Shown here: piece after piece, positions 1-12,000 of the stretch
How positions within the stretch are numbered: position 1 is the first letter of the stretch
How the letters are laid out: every line of letters begins with the position of its first letter
Origin: Brachionus plicatilis
Lineage: Eukaryota > Rotifera > Eurotatoria > Ploima > Brachionidae
Direction of reading: 5' to 3'
Assembly (NCBI GenBank): GCA_010279815.1
Contig: QEOQ01000690.1
Span: forward strand, 626,805 to 690,804
DNA: 64,000 nt
Notes under the pieces: model-generated
Database searches by the model: none
Told to the model about the DNA's origin: nothing
What the model saw: only the letters and a program-made list of their open reading frames with translations
Made by a program: the position numbers and the translations under genes

Positions 1-1263
1 TTATTACAAGTAAATTAAAGAAAACATAGTTACAGATTCTAATTTTTGAGAATTTAATTTTACTAATAAAGAGTTGTTTAAAAGATATGAGAAAAGGATA
101 ATAGTTGTGGCTCACAATCAATGTCAAATTTGTTAACTGTACCGAGCTTAAGAATAAAAATAAAAATTAATTTAAGTAAAATTAAAAATTAAAAAAGTTA
201 AGTAAAAATGTAAAGTAATAAATTGAATTTTAATTTTTTTTATATTGACATGTAGTTAGTTAATTATTGTGACTCCTCAGATATTTATTAGGATTTATTT
301 CAATGAATAATCCTAATTAATTTGTTTTAAGGCATTAATTGACGCTTTTTATCACCAAAATATTTATTTAGTATCCTTATTAATTATTAATTTTACAATT
401 CTTTTTATTTATCACCTTCTTTGGAATTCTTGCAAGACCAAGATAAAAAAAATTACCTTCAGTGAAAATTAGAATAAAGTAAAAATTAAAAGTTAAAAAT
501 AAATGATTCCCCACAAATAGCCCCAAATCTTCCACAAATTTTTCCATAAGCAAAAAATAATAGATAAAAACTCAAATAAAACCAAATTAAAAATCTAAAT
601 AAACCTCTTAAATAAAACTAAGTAAAAAAAAAACCTAAAAAATAACGCTAATATGTCGGAACCTATCATTTCTACAACCGATGAGCCATCTATATGCTTA
701 ATCAGGAATGAGGAAAAGGAAAGGGCTGCCCAAAAGTAATTCAATTAAAAGTCAACAATTCAACCGAGTCTTGCACGATGCTTAATAGCACAGATGAGCA
801 TTTTCATGAAGAGTAAAGAGAAAAAGCTCCTCACGGCATTAGTCCACTAGTTCAGCAAAAAATAATTGAATTTGAATCTTATGTTTTGAAACCAGCTCGA
901 AAGCTCAATTACTATATTTTGTCTTTGTTTTTTATTCGTTATTCTTAATTTTAATTGGACATAAAAAATTTTCTTAAATTATCTTTTATAATAAAAAATT
1001 GTATAAAACATATTTAAGACTTTTTCTGCGAATTAAAAATAATACTTTTTCCGTAAGCCCGGAAAATTCCACTATTCCACTATTTCAACTATTCCAATCG
1101 ATTCACAATTTGAGTCACTTAAGAATGGAATATAAAGCTCTTTATATATCAAATAAAACTTTTACGAGTTTTATTTAGAAACAAAATTTAGAATTCTTTG
1201 TATACATCATTTTTATATATAACCTAATTACTATTTTTAAATTTTCTATTCTTATACTACATG
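1..1263. other. AT-rich intergenic DNA
   Basis: No supportable gene. At 652-740 a start codon opens 28 codons (beginning MSEPIIST) followed by a stop and a possible GT donor. This is too short, and without homology, to call an exon. Around 130-160 there is a worn trace of the SINE-like tail seen intact at 4010 and 41700. Confidence 0.4.
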
Positions 1264-1317
1264 AGGACTGAAAAGAAGGCGATAAGCCGTTAGGGATAGT
1301 CCTAGGGGTAAATCCCC
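1264..1317 (+). repeat. LINE 3' tail with two hairpins, copy 1
   Basis: Reading the plus strand, AGGACT at 1264 pairs with AGTCCT at 1298, enclosing an inner stem GGC/GCC. A second hairpin, GGGGTAAATCCCC, lies at 1305-1317. The same two-hairpin layout closes the LINE at 30.6 kb and recurs at 9020 and 33806 on the minus strand. The A/T-rich sequence after it fits the tail of a retrotransposed copy. This copy is 5'-truncated with no coding left. Confidence 0.65.
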
Positions 1318-2146
1318 AAAATTATTTTATTAAATAAAAATAAAATAAAACTTTTTTTTCGGTAAATTTACAACTCAAACATCCAAAGATATCACACTTA
1401 TCTGAGTAAAATATTTTGTTATTATTTGGTTTAAAATTTAATATAAATAAAAAGCCTATACTTTTCTGAATTCTATTTACCACCATTAATTCCTTATTTT
1501 TCAAAAAACTAGATTTCATTTTTATCTTTTGAAAAGAATCTTTGACAATTAAATTTAGCTCTGGAATATTTTTAAATGAGCAAACAAATGAGCAGAAAAT
1601 ATTGTTCATGGTTCAAGTCGAATCAGAGCCAAGTGGAAAATCGCCCAGCTGAACATCTGTGAGATATACCTTGAAAAAACCCAATCAACTATCAAAGTAA
1701 ACTTGCTTGCAAAAATCTAGAACCAATTAATATTTTCTTGTTTATTTCTTCTTTTTTGTATTTTTTAATATCATCAATGAAGATAAATATCAATTTTTTA
1801 TAATATGTATCAATAAAATTGTTTTTGTTAATAAAAATAAAGAAATAAATAAAATTAGCATCATTTTTTTAGTAGCAGAAAAAAAAAATTTTGTATCACG
1901 TAAAATACATGTCTTCTAAAAAGTTAAAAAGAAAAGATCAGAATTTGAAAAAAATGTAGAAGGTTAAAAAAATAAGAATTATTAGAAATATTAAAGAAAA
2001 ATATTCGAAATCTTGAGATAAAGGTTACATATTATAAACTCATTGTTTTGATAGCTTAACAAGGTGAAAAGTCTCAAAAATTTTATCAACCATTTTGTCC
2101 TTAGATTTTGACTTACTAATTAGGTACAATGGGATGAGGTCTTTTT
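1318..2146. other. AT-rich intergenic DNA
   Basis: Homopolymer-rich sequence without a convincing reading frame. A 95-codon frame on the minus strand at 1322-1609 has AT-driven composition and no recognisable motif, so I do not call it a gene. Confidence 0.4.
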
Positions 2147-2324
2147 CAGAGTTGTTTAAATCCCCAAAATAAAGTTCAAGTCATTAAAAAAAAGTTCGAA
2201 CTTTTAAATTTGAAAAAAAGTCCGAACTACATGAATTTTATGCTGTTCCAGGTAGTTAATCAGGCCGCCTATTTAAAGTTCAAGTCCGGACTTAGACATG
2301 ACTCGAGACTTTTAAACAACTCTG
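2147..2324. mobile_element. MITE, GTTGTTTAAA family, copy a
   Basis: Bounded by CAGAGTTGTTTAAA on the left and its inverted match TTTAAACAACTCTG on the right. Just inside are repeated words AAGTCC and GGACTT in both orientations. No coding. Other copies lie at 3010, 4198, 36280 and (partial) 55870 and 40290. Confidence 0.7.
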
Positions 2325-3111
2325 GTCTCTTTTAAGAGGTTAACCCGATAATCTCATTTTTCGTATGTTTTGCTCAAGAAAATAACACCGCTACTTTAAA
2401 TTTTAATCCTTTATGCCAAAATTTCAAACCATTATCCAGGACTTTATGTTTTATGAAGTGAAAATTTTAAATTAAAAATGATATAAACTGTGCAAAATCG
2501 AATATCGTTTTGTTTCCTTTAAAAAAAAACAAACTTATAATTTTATTTGATGGTAACGTTTCTTAGTTAAGATATATGATGACATTAAGGGGAAAATGGT
2601 TGATTTTTTTGGCAAAATACGGTAAACCCTATTAATCCCTTTATCCACGTAATATTAGAATAACCCTTTTAATTTCTCACCTAAAAATATGTTATAAATA
2701 TTTTTTAATAATAACATTCTTAAGCTTTTTCTTTATTTAAAAGGGTTAGTCGATTATAAGAAATTTATATAATTTTTGATTTATATATCAAATTAATGAT
2801 TTGCTCTAAATCCGTCCTTTTAGATAAAATAAATTTTTTTTAACTAAAATTTTGAGCTCTAGATTTAATTTTACTTTGAGAATAATTTCTGATCTGAGCA
2901 GCAATCAATCACATCAGCTGTCTTAGTGTGCCTTATCAGCACACTCGCTGGCTAGCCAGCTAAAGTAAAAACTACTACTGCTACTACAACTAAATCCTAG
3001 AATTCTATCCAGAGTTGTTTAAAAGTTACAAGTCTCAAGTTAAGTCCAGGCTTTTTTTTTTTCTCAAAAGTCCCACCAAAGACTTTGAATTTTTTTTCCA
3101 AAAAAAAAGTC

Positions 3112-3860
3112 GGGTCTAGTGGAAAATGTGAACAATTGTTCACAAAAAAATGTGACCATGAGTATCAAGTCCAAAATGTGAACATTTTGTTCACATAATC
3201 TCTGGTCACATATTTGGTGTCCAAAATAAATAAATAAAAAAATAGAAAAATTTTTCGAGTCCAGTTTTTATTTTTTGTGAACATTAATTGTAAATTAAAA
3301 GTTTAATTTTAAATGCAAATAAAAAAAAAAAGATAAATTCCAATTCCTTTTTTTATTAGTTTTTATGTTTTTTTGCCATATGCAACTTTACACCCTTGAT
3401 GTTTTTCATTAATTCTCCACATAAATCACACGGTACAGGGTTTGCATGTTTGCTGAGTGCTGTTTTTACTACATTCAAAGTTTCTTGAGAAGTAGTCATT
3501 TCAGTCATTGCTTTTTCTCCTGCGTTTAGATATAACACGCTTAATTCCTTATCTATTGTAATTAAATTCTCACTAAAACTCAACTCGGCATCACTATCTT
3601 GGTTATTTATTGGTGTATCATCGGATTTTAATCAAAGTGTAAAAGCATTATAAAAAAGTGTTTTTAAATTTTTGTCTTTTTAAATTATTTAATTTTTATT
3701 TTTTTAATCAAAGATTTGGTGAACATTTTTTTTTATGTGACCAGCTTATGGTCACCAAATATGTGATCAGAGATTCTGTGAACAAAATGTTCACATTTTG
3801 GACTTGATACTCATGGTCACATTTTTTTGTGAACAATTGTTCACATCTTCCACTAGACCC
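3112..3860. mobile_element. Short TIR element A with C2H2 mini-gene
   Basis: About 750 bp with nearly identical terminal inverted repeats of roughly 100 bp, both beginning GGGTCTAGTGGA. The repeats contain self-complementary words (GTGAACAATTGTTCAC, GTGAACATTTTGTTCAC) and GTGACC/GGTCAC. AAAAGTC flanks both ends as a 7-bp target duplication. The only coding inside is a small minus-strand frame ending in a C2H2 finger. There is no transposase, so mobilisation would need a partner; the MULE at 53.2 kb shares the GGGTC end. Element B at 46804 is the closest relative in the window. Confidence 0.8.
3356..3631 (-). CDS. Small C2H2 zinc-finger protein of element A
   Basis: The minus-strand frame is open from 3631 to the stop at 3356. 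The first ATG-like start, at 3583, gives 75 residues. The C-terminus reads C-x2-C (CDLCGELMKN), then KGVKLH, then KKHKN, a C2H2 finger with its second histidine in KKH. The N-terminal half is acidic and featureless, and no promoter or intron is evident. The frame at 46984-47475 in element B ends in the same finger, supporting a conserved element-encoded DNA-binding protein. Whether it binds the GTGAACA words of its own element is inference. The true start may lie in an upstream exon. Confidence 0.6.
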   Translation of the reverse strand, partial: LKSDDTPINNQDSDAELSFSENLITIDKELSVLYLNAGEKAMTEMTTSQETLNVVKTALSKHANPVPCDLCGELMKNIKGVKLHMAKKHKN

Positions 3861-3929
3861 AAAAGTCCAGTTAACAAATAAATAAAAATAATAATTTATT
3901 ACATATATGTATATTTTTTCTTTAATTTT

Positions 3930-4062
3930 GCTTATTTTAATCCTTTTACTTTATTTTTATTTTTTTTTACTTTGCCTTACTTTATTTACTTTATTTTATT
4001 TTTAATTCTGAAGGAGCTCAAGCTCGGTATAGAAAAACAAATAGATAAATAAATAAAAATTG
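3930..4062 (+). repeat. SINE-like tail with hairpin and AAAT repeats
   Basis: A T-rich body (TTTATTTTTACTTT-like) leads to TTCTGAAGGAGCTCAAGCTC, in which GAGCT and AGCTC can pair. An AAATAAAT-type simple repeat follows. The same module occurs at 41640, 49505 (reverse) and 52140. It resembles the 3' end of a non-LTR retroelement or SINE. No tRNA-like A/B boxes were recognised. Confidence 0.6.
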
Positions 4063-4197
4063 CGGACAGATTCACTATTTTGACGTGCATGAATATTATT
4101 TTATCGTTACACATTAATTTAGTATTTTTTTTTTGATATACTTAATTTTGTCTCAGACAATGTTCATTAGTACTTTTATTTTTTTGGTGAAAAACCA

Positions 4198-4429
4198 TAG
4201 TTGTTTAAAAGTCACAAGTCTTAAGTCAAGTCCAAGTCAGGACTTTAAAATTTTGATTACTGAAGAAGAAATTTATGCTAAAATTGCAAGAAAATTCTGA
4301 TATATGGCAAATCTATTGCATTAGACAACCCGAGAGTATATAAATTTTTTGATATGAAGCCTAATCTAGCGAATTAAAAAAAAAGTCCAGACTTGGAATT
4401 TTTTGGACTGGGACTTTTTAATAACTCTG
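4198..4429. mobile_element. MITE, GTTGTTTAAA family, copy c
   Basis: The left end (AGTTGTTTAAAAGTCAC) and the right end (TTTTTAATAACTCTG) are inverted matches, the right one slightly decayed. The interior (4255-4375) is the reverse complement of the interior of the copy at 36280-36558, so the two full-length copies lie in opposite orientation. Confidence 0.7.
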
Positions 4430-5199
4430 ATTCTAACTACAAGAATACGTTTTTGTTTATAGACCTTTATGTTGAAAATCGCTAAAAAATAAAGTTTTAA
4501 ATTTCCCTATTTAACACATTTAAGCTTTAACCTATCTTACTATTATAATTTTCTTGGTTACCTCCAACAAATTTTTTTTCAGTACTATTAACAGAGCTTT
4601 AGAATACAAGCTTGGGTAATCTAACTTGTTTTTATTTGAGGTGGCCGAATTAACCTGGAATGGATGAGCAAATAACACAAGTTTTTAATTAAGCTAATTT
4701 ACATCTAAAAATTGCTAAAACCTTTAAATATTTGTTTTATTTTAATAATAATAAAAAAAGTTTGAGAGCTTTTTGCATTCAGAAAACCAATAATGGTTTG
4801 CAACTTCTTTTCAGCCCACCTTTAATTGATAACTGGTGTACAAAAATATTTTAAGAAAAGAAAAGTTAGAATAATTCAGCTTAATTGGGTATAAACGTTT
4901 TTGTGACTTCGTTGCATCTATAGATTAAAGTTTATGCTTATAAAAATCTTTTATTATTTTATGATTATGAACACAAATTTAATCATTCATTAATTGTGTT
5001 AATTGTAATAAATATTTTGTTTCAATCTTAAGACCATTAGGGCTCTAGTTAAATCAGGGCTTTTATATCAGTCCAAATGTTGGACGATGACAATGACTTT
5101 CATCAAATCGAAGAATTATAATAAATGATCAGAGAAAATTAAAAATTTTTTTTGCCAAACACGGTCTTGTTTATAGAGCTGAACAAAAAAAGCAAGAAT

Positions 5200-5460
5200 C
5201 AAACCAGCATGCTCCATGATGTGGATCAAGACTCAATTGGATTGGGAATGTACTTAGAATACCATTAAACAAAGTACCTAGAGTTGTATTACATTTTGGC
5301 ATCTTAAAGGAAAAGGAATATAAGAAGACTTTGGATAATATGGAGGAGAACAGTCAAGAGAGATTAAACTGAGAAAGAGTCGAGCAGAAATAGCCTCCAA
5401 GGACATAATAATATTGAGAAGAGGCTTAAAGGCTGTGATTTCTTCATTTTAGTGCTCACC
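5200..5460 (+). pseudogene. 3' end of an RTE-type LINE ORF2, decayed
   Basis: In one plus frame the sequence gives LNWIGNVLRIPLNKVPRVVL. This is the familiar end of RTE-family reverse transcriptase proteins, where a WLGHVLRM-like block precedes a W-R-R-T-V-E block. A frame change then yields a IIWRRTV-like segment near 5340. Stops and frameshifts show it is dead. It is less AT-rich than its surroundings, which supports former coding. Family assignment is from motif memory only. Confidence 0.5.
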
Positions 5461-8400
5461 AGTAGTCTATAGGTTTTTTTTTAAAAGCAAATTTGGAGGT
5501 TGCATTTCAAGAAAATTATTTTAAAATATTTAGAAAAATTTTTCCAACAAATTTGTTTTTATGGTGATGTATCTACCCATAGAAAATCAATTCATCGAAA
5601 ATTAATAAAATCAAATAAAACTCATAGAATAAATTTTGATAGAAAAATATTTCATAGAATTAATATTTAAATTTTTTTATTAAATTACTCGCTTGCATTC
5701 TCATATTACTACTAAGACTACTTCGAAAATAATAAATAAAAATAAACGAAAGAATTTTAAATTTTATTTTGTTGCATCATCATTACTATTTTTTTGGGCG
5801 TTTAATTTTATTCTAAATATTTTTGCAATTATGTTGATAAATTATTTAAGTTAATAATTAAATATTTAATTTAAATCAGAGATTTTTGATTTTTTTATTT
5901 TTCTTGTATTTGTTTGCCTTTTGTTCATTTGAATCTTTATTGTTTTGGAAAAAAATGACGATAGAAATAGTTAAAACAATGAGATTTTGAAGAACGCTTT
6001 TATTTTTTAAATATGAAGCCTTTTTCGAATGAATAGAAATTATTTATAAAATTTAGAACAAACCCCAAAAAAGTTATGCTAATTTCTGGAATTTTAATAG
6101 CTAAACTTCAATTAGTATCAATTTTGTTTTATTTTTGAGAACAGAATACATTCCTAATTTGCCTAAAGTATCTCTTAGTAGGATCCAAGTCGATAAATCA
6201 TTTAGAGCTTAGTATAAACTTTTGATTTATTAAAACAAAAATATATAATCTAAATATATCTAAGTTAGATATTCCTATACAAATTAGACTATTCATAATT
6301 TATTTTTAAATTAATAACTTTAGACTTTAGCCAATTACCAAAAAAAAACTAAAAGGAAACTCTACTTGTTTTTATGATGTTATTTTAATATTATTAAATG
6401 TTAATTAGTATCATCGAAAAATACAAAATAGTTTTTTAAATGATTAAATAGCTAAATTTTTTTGGTAAAATTATATTTAGAGTTATTATAAAAACTTTAA
6501 TCAATTTTTCTATGATGCTTTATTAAACTAATCAGAGCTTTAAAATTTTTGATATATTATATCAGTCCTAGGAAAAATTTTCATTAAACATGATCGGTTT
6601 TAATGTTCTATAACTAAACCAGAGAGCAATTAAACACCTTGAGTTTAATTATACGATTTATAAGTCTCATAAATTCGACCAATCTGAATTATCAGGTAAA
6701 AAAATTTAAAAAATTTTTTTAATTTTAAACATTATAAAATATTCAAAATACTTAACAAAAATTAGAATTCGAAGTACATTTAAAAAATTTTAAATTCTCT
6801 GAAAATTAAATTTGAAGCCTCTGTTGGAACACAAAACTTGTTTTTAGGACACCAATTTTTATTTTAAAATAATTTTGATTAATAAATAAACAGAACAGTT
6901 TTTTAAAAAGAATATTTTTTTGATTTTAAAACGACATCCCTTAATTGAATTTAGAATTTTCCCAATTATGCTAAATATATCTGGATTAATTAAAAAAAGG
7001 ATCAGATTAATTAGTTTTTCAGATTCTAAAATCAAGTTCCATTTTAAAATAAAACTTTTTTATTTAATGTTTGTAACAAACAATAAAAATGCATGAAAGG
7101 AGTCAAAATTTTAGAAAAAATTAAAAACAACTACGTTATCATGTAATAAAAATTTACTTTAAACGATATCAAGACACAAATAACATAAATTTTTCATCAG
7201 TTAGGTTATAAAATAATAATCTTTAAACAATTCGATTTAGCTTAGTTTCGTTAAATTTGATTCGACTCTTTAGAAACTAAAATATAAAACAATGTGATTA
7301 CGAAAAAAAAAACGATATCTTAGATCAGGATTTTGTTATTGTTTTAAAAGCTTAATTTTTTCAATATTTTAGTAAAATTTAAAAAAAACAAAATTGTATA
7401 TTTTCCTATAGAATGTGGCGGAATATGCAAAATTAGACTCCTAGGTATTTTAAATAAAAACAATTTTTGATAAAAACTGGAGATATCTAGTTTTATGTAA
7501 ATACTAACAGTTGAAAGATCTAATCTATAAAATGTTTTTTAAAATAACATTGAAAAATTTTTAAGGTTTTTGAAGCTAATGCAAAGAATTTTTTTTTATT
7601 TTACCATTTATTTAATAAGTTTAAGAATATTAAGAGAAAAGATTTAATCTATTCTAAAATTTTTTATGAATATTTTTATTACTTGATTCAGGAATTATAC
7701 AAAAAAAATAAATAATTATTAATATCTTAAGATTTTCGAAATTGTATTTTTACTTTAACCAATTTTCACGAATCTTCTACACCGCCAGTTGATTATTAAT
7801 TTTGAAAATTTTTCATCAATTTGGTTTTATTTTAGTCACTAAAGCAATAAATTTCAAGAAATTTTTTAAAAATGCTTTGGTTTTCCGTGATTATTAGAAA
7901 AATTTAAGTAAATTTTATCTAAAAATAGCGATTTATAAATTATTGTTTTTACGAGCAATTCAATCTTTAAACTTTGAATGAAAAACAAAAGGCCAACATG
8001 ATTTAAATTTTGAAACTTAAAAGATTTTTATCTAAGCTGAAAAAATAAGCTTCGCATTTTGTCTGAACTTTTTTAAATATTTCATTCTAATTGCATTCAA
8101 CAAAAAGAAAAGAGGCAATAGTTTTAGTTTTGTGGCAATTAATTTGTATAAATCACCTCAAAATAAGAAAATTTGGATATTTGTCAATCACAAACTACAA
8201 AATAATTAATTTTGATACCTACTAAAATCAAAGTAAAGCTTTTTTGATCTATTTTCGTAAATCGTTTTAAATTAATGCATAAATCAGTGCAGATAAAGCA
8301 TAGCTATAAAATAAGTAGATATAATACTTCGTCAAAATTCATTATTTTAATGTCTCATTTATTTATAGATGGTTAGGAATGGTCTATTTGTATATCAAGA

Positions 8401-9019
8401 TAAAAATATTTTTAGTTGTTTAACTTGTCAGCTTGAATATGTCGAAAACAGATTGATATTATTATTTTAAAAATTTTATCTTTAAACTAATTCATTTACT
8501 TACAAGTTTAAAGTTTTGTATTAACAAAAATAATTATTCATTTGTACGATTACTCATGAAATTTAAATCAAAAGGATTTCTTTAATAATTTTTCATTACA
8601 TCACTTTTTATTTTAACAAGTCATTTTAACAATGAAAGGTTTTCTTAATCTCATAATAAACATAATAAAAAGATATTTTAAATATAATAATTAAAATTGA
8701 ATTTTCTGTAAAAATAAAAAAAAAAAATTCATTGATAGTTTTTTTTCATTTTCGTAACCATTTTCAAAAAATTGCCCAGCAATTTGGAAAACGCGTTTCT
8801 TAACTCGCTTTGGCCCTCTTACACAAAGCCTAGAAACTTCTATTTTAATTCCATTTTTATACTTTTACATAGAATTTTGTCAAGTTAAAAAATTCATATA
8901 ATCATCATTATACAAGTTTTAAAATCGCGAATTAAAAATGAATATTTAAGTATTTTGTAAACTATGTCAAGAAAACCAATTAAACATTATTTTTATTTTA
9001 TTTATTTAAAAAATAATTT
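5461..9019. other. AT-rich gene-free stretch
   Basis: About 3.5 kb dominated by A/T runs. I found no reading frame with plausible amino-acid composition, no RNA gene and no clear inverted-repeat element. Confidence 0.45.
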
Positions 9020-9070
9020 GGGAGTAAATCCCGGGAACGTCCGAATGGCACTTAGCCTTCGTTTGAACCC
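9020..9070 (-). repeat. LINE 3' tail with two hairpins, copy 2
   Basis: On the minus strand GGGTTCAAACGAAGGC ... GCCATTCGGACG reproduces the inner stem of the 30.6-kb LINE tail. The downstream hairpin GGGATTTACTCCC is intact. The outer stem is weaker than in the other copies. A poly-A-like run follows on the minus strand. Confidence 0.65.
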
Positions 9071-12000
9071 TCTTTTTTTTTTTTTTTCAATTATACATTA
9101 TGGGTAAATCTATTTGAATAAAGATCGGTTAAGATGGCTTAAATTAATTTAAAATTTTATTCATAAATGAAAATTATTTATCGCACAAACCAGGAATATT
9201 GAAATCTTCATACATTAATAATAAAATTGAATAAAGTAGTTGATTTGAGTAAGCATTAAAGTAACAGAATAAATTAAAATTATTTTTTAATTTAATGTTC
9301 AACCTTAAATTGTTTAAAAATTTTCGGAATAAAATGCTGCTATTTGATGGGGATTAGGAATTATTGCCTAGTATAAAAGAAGTATTTAAAAAACAAAATG
9401 AAAAAAAATGAACTTGTAAGTACATTTCAATAAAATATCAATTTTTATTGAAAAATTGGAATTAATAGAAACTTTCATTTAGATTTTAAAATAATTTTTA
9501 ATTTAAATAAGTTTGCATCAATAATTAAGTCTTTTATTAAATTATAAATGTAACTAGTTTATTTTCTGTTTATTTGTATTTTATTTTTTAAAGTTATTTT
9601 TTTACAAGGATACTAGTAGAAAAGAGCAAAATATTTCAGCTTTTCTTAAAAAAATAAGATTTTATAGAGTTGACAACCTAGATATGAGGTGGTTTTCTAT
9701 TTAAATATTCTTTTAATAAAAACGGACATGAGAGGTAATGGAAGTTGACTCTTTTTTAAGACACAATGTCATAAAGCCATTCCATTATTTCTAATTTCTA
9801 AAACATTTTTACTTCAATCTTAATCTAAATAAATTTTTTAAAGATTACTGGGTTTTTTCCAATAGATTTTTTTTAATTAATAAAAAGTCACATTACAAAT
9901 AAATTTTGATTTTTAAAAACTTCTTTCAAACCCTAAAATTTGTTTTATATAACTCTTCCCATTTTTTAAGAAGAGCTAAATGAATCTCATATTCATGAAT
10001 TTAGAAAAATTAATTTAATTCCAAATTGGGTTATAAGTCATGTTTATTGTAAAATTAAAGGAAATTGACCGAAAAATTGAATCGAAATTTATTCAAATTG
10101 ATTTTTATTTAATTTAACTATTTTATCATTAAATTTTAAAACTGGTTAAATCATCCATTTTAAGCTTCTTGTGTTTTTTCCATTTTTTTTCAATTATCTT
10201 CAGTCGTCATTTTAATTTCATTTGAATTGTAGGTTATAACTCTTTTAATGATAACAATCTACTTGATAGTTTGATAAAAAAAAATAAGTCAGGTGAATTA
10301 AAATAACTCAGCAAACTCACTTTTCAAAAAAACATGCAAAATTTGGCAAATTAAAAAAAGAATTCAAATAAATTAGCACTTTTAATATAAATTGTTAGGA
10401 AATTTTTATTTTTCTTGGCCATATATAATTTTTTGTGCCGAACAGCATTTTATTAAAATTTGCTTTAGTTTTAGCATCGGTGCATTAATCAGACATTATC
10501 TATTTATTTTGGAATTTTTTTCATAATATACATAAAAAGTTAGCGTACATAAATTTTTATTTTTGGCTATTTAAAGCCCATTTAGCGATTTAACTTTCAT
10601 TTTTTTCAATTTTTTTAAATTAATTAAAATTAGGTTTTGAGAAGCTATATTTCGAGCGTTTAAGAATCCATAATTTATTTGAATAGTCTAAAAAGAAGCT
10701 TTGAAAATAATAATATTTATGAACTTTTCTATTTATTCAATTGAAGTTTTTTTGTTAAAAAGTAAATATTACTTAACTGGTGTTACAACAAAAACTATTC
10801 AAAAAAAAAGCATTCTAAGTCATTACTTGTAAGGTAATTAAAAAATCACATAACTATGCCTAAAATAATTAATGATTAAAAATAATTTAACAAGAGAAAA
10901 TTTTCATTTTTTCTTACTCTTTTGGTACATTATCTTTATAAAATAATTCTTTGTCATTAAAAATATCAATTACCCAAGTAGGGTGACCACAAAATTAATT
11001 ATCAAAATTAAAATTGCATTTAATTTGTGAAATAATAGGAGTAAACAAAACTCAACACACTTTCGATTTCGTTTCGTTGAATCTCTAAATTTTCAAGCGT
11101 AAAATTTTATAAATTTTTTTGAACAATTAAAAACACAAAACAAGTTTTAGTCATATTTTTATAGCTCATCAGCAATTTTTCAAATTTTTTACATTTTCAT
11201 TTAATCGAATCTTTTTCTAATGAGCCTTGAAAAAATTTTAAAATGCTACATTATTATGAAATTAATTATATCAACTTTTAACAACAAAAAATAAAAACTC
11301 TAGCAAACAAAAACACTTCAATTTTTCTAACAACTTTTTTCATATTGTTTTTTAAAATTTTATTTTTTTTACGAGATTTTTGTTATAGAACAAATTTAAT
11401 CAAAATACTATGAGAACATTAAAGTGTACTTAAGTTTTTTTTTTTTTATATCTTACTTCGATCTTACAAAAAATTATCAGTAAATAATTTACCTTAATTT
11501 CTAATTTTCGAATTTTATTAACTTTTTTGTAATAATATTTTGATTTTTTCGATTGTACTTTGTTTAAAAAAAAAAAGCTAAGAATAGAAGATTAAGGTTA
11601 AATTTAGGTATATTGAGCTCTGGGTTAAGTGAATATTGTGCATCAAATAATTTAAAATTCATTAGAATTGTAAATAAATAATTTTTAAATTTCAAATAGA
11701 AGATCAGCTGTTTTTATTATTTTAATAATAAACTTTTCTTAATTTTTTTACTGCACAAACAAATTAATTTGTAATCTTGAGTATACTCATCAATTTCATA
11801 TATTAAATTAAAAGTTTAAGCTAAATTTCAATCTTAATCTTTTTCTTAATATGTTTGTAAATTAAATTTGGTTAAGAATTATTTTTCTAATACAAAAGTC
11901 AACAATTTTCCTACTGTTATTTCAAGATACATGTTCCTCGAGAATAGATAAACATTTTTCTTAACGGAATTTAGTTTAAAATAAAAAGAAATTACCTTTA

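Larger units (their letters stand above)
3010..3870. mobile_element. MITE, GTTGTTTAAA family, copy b, split by an insertion
   Basis: The left end (CAGAGTTGTTTAAAAG) starts at 3010. After about 100 bp the copy is interrupted by the zinc-finger element at 3112-3860, and AAAAGTCC resumes at 3861. The right terminus is missing. The interruption dates the inserted element as younger than this MITE. Confidence 0.6.

Noticed and set aside
1322..1609. 95-residue minus-strand frame next to a LINE tail
   Set aside because: No recognisable domain, AT-driven residues and no polyadenylation or splice support; may be a chance frame.
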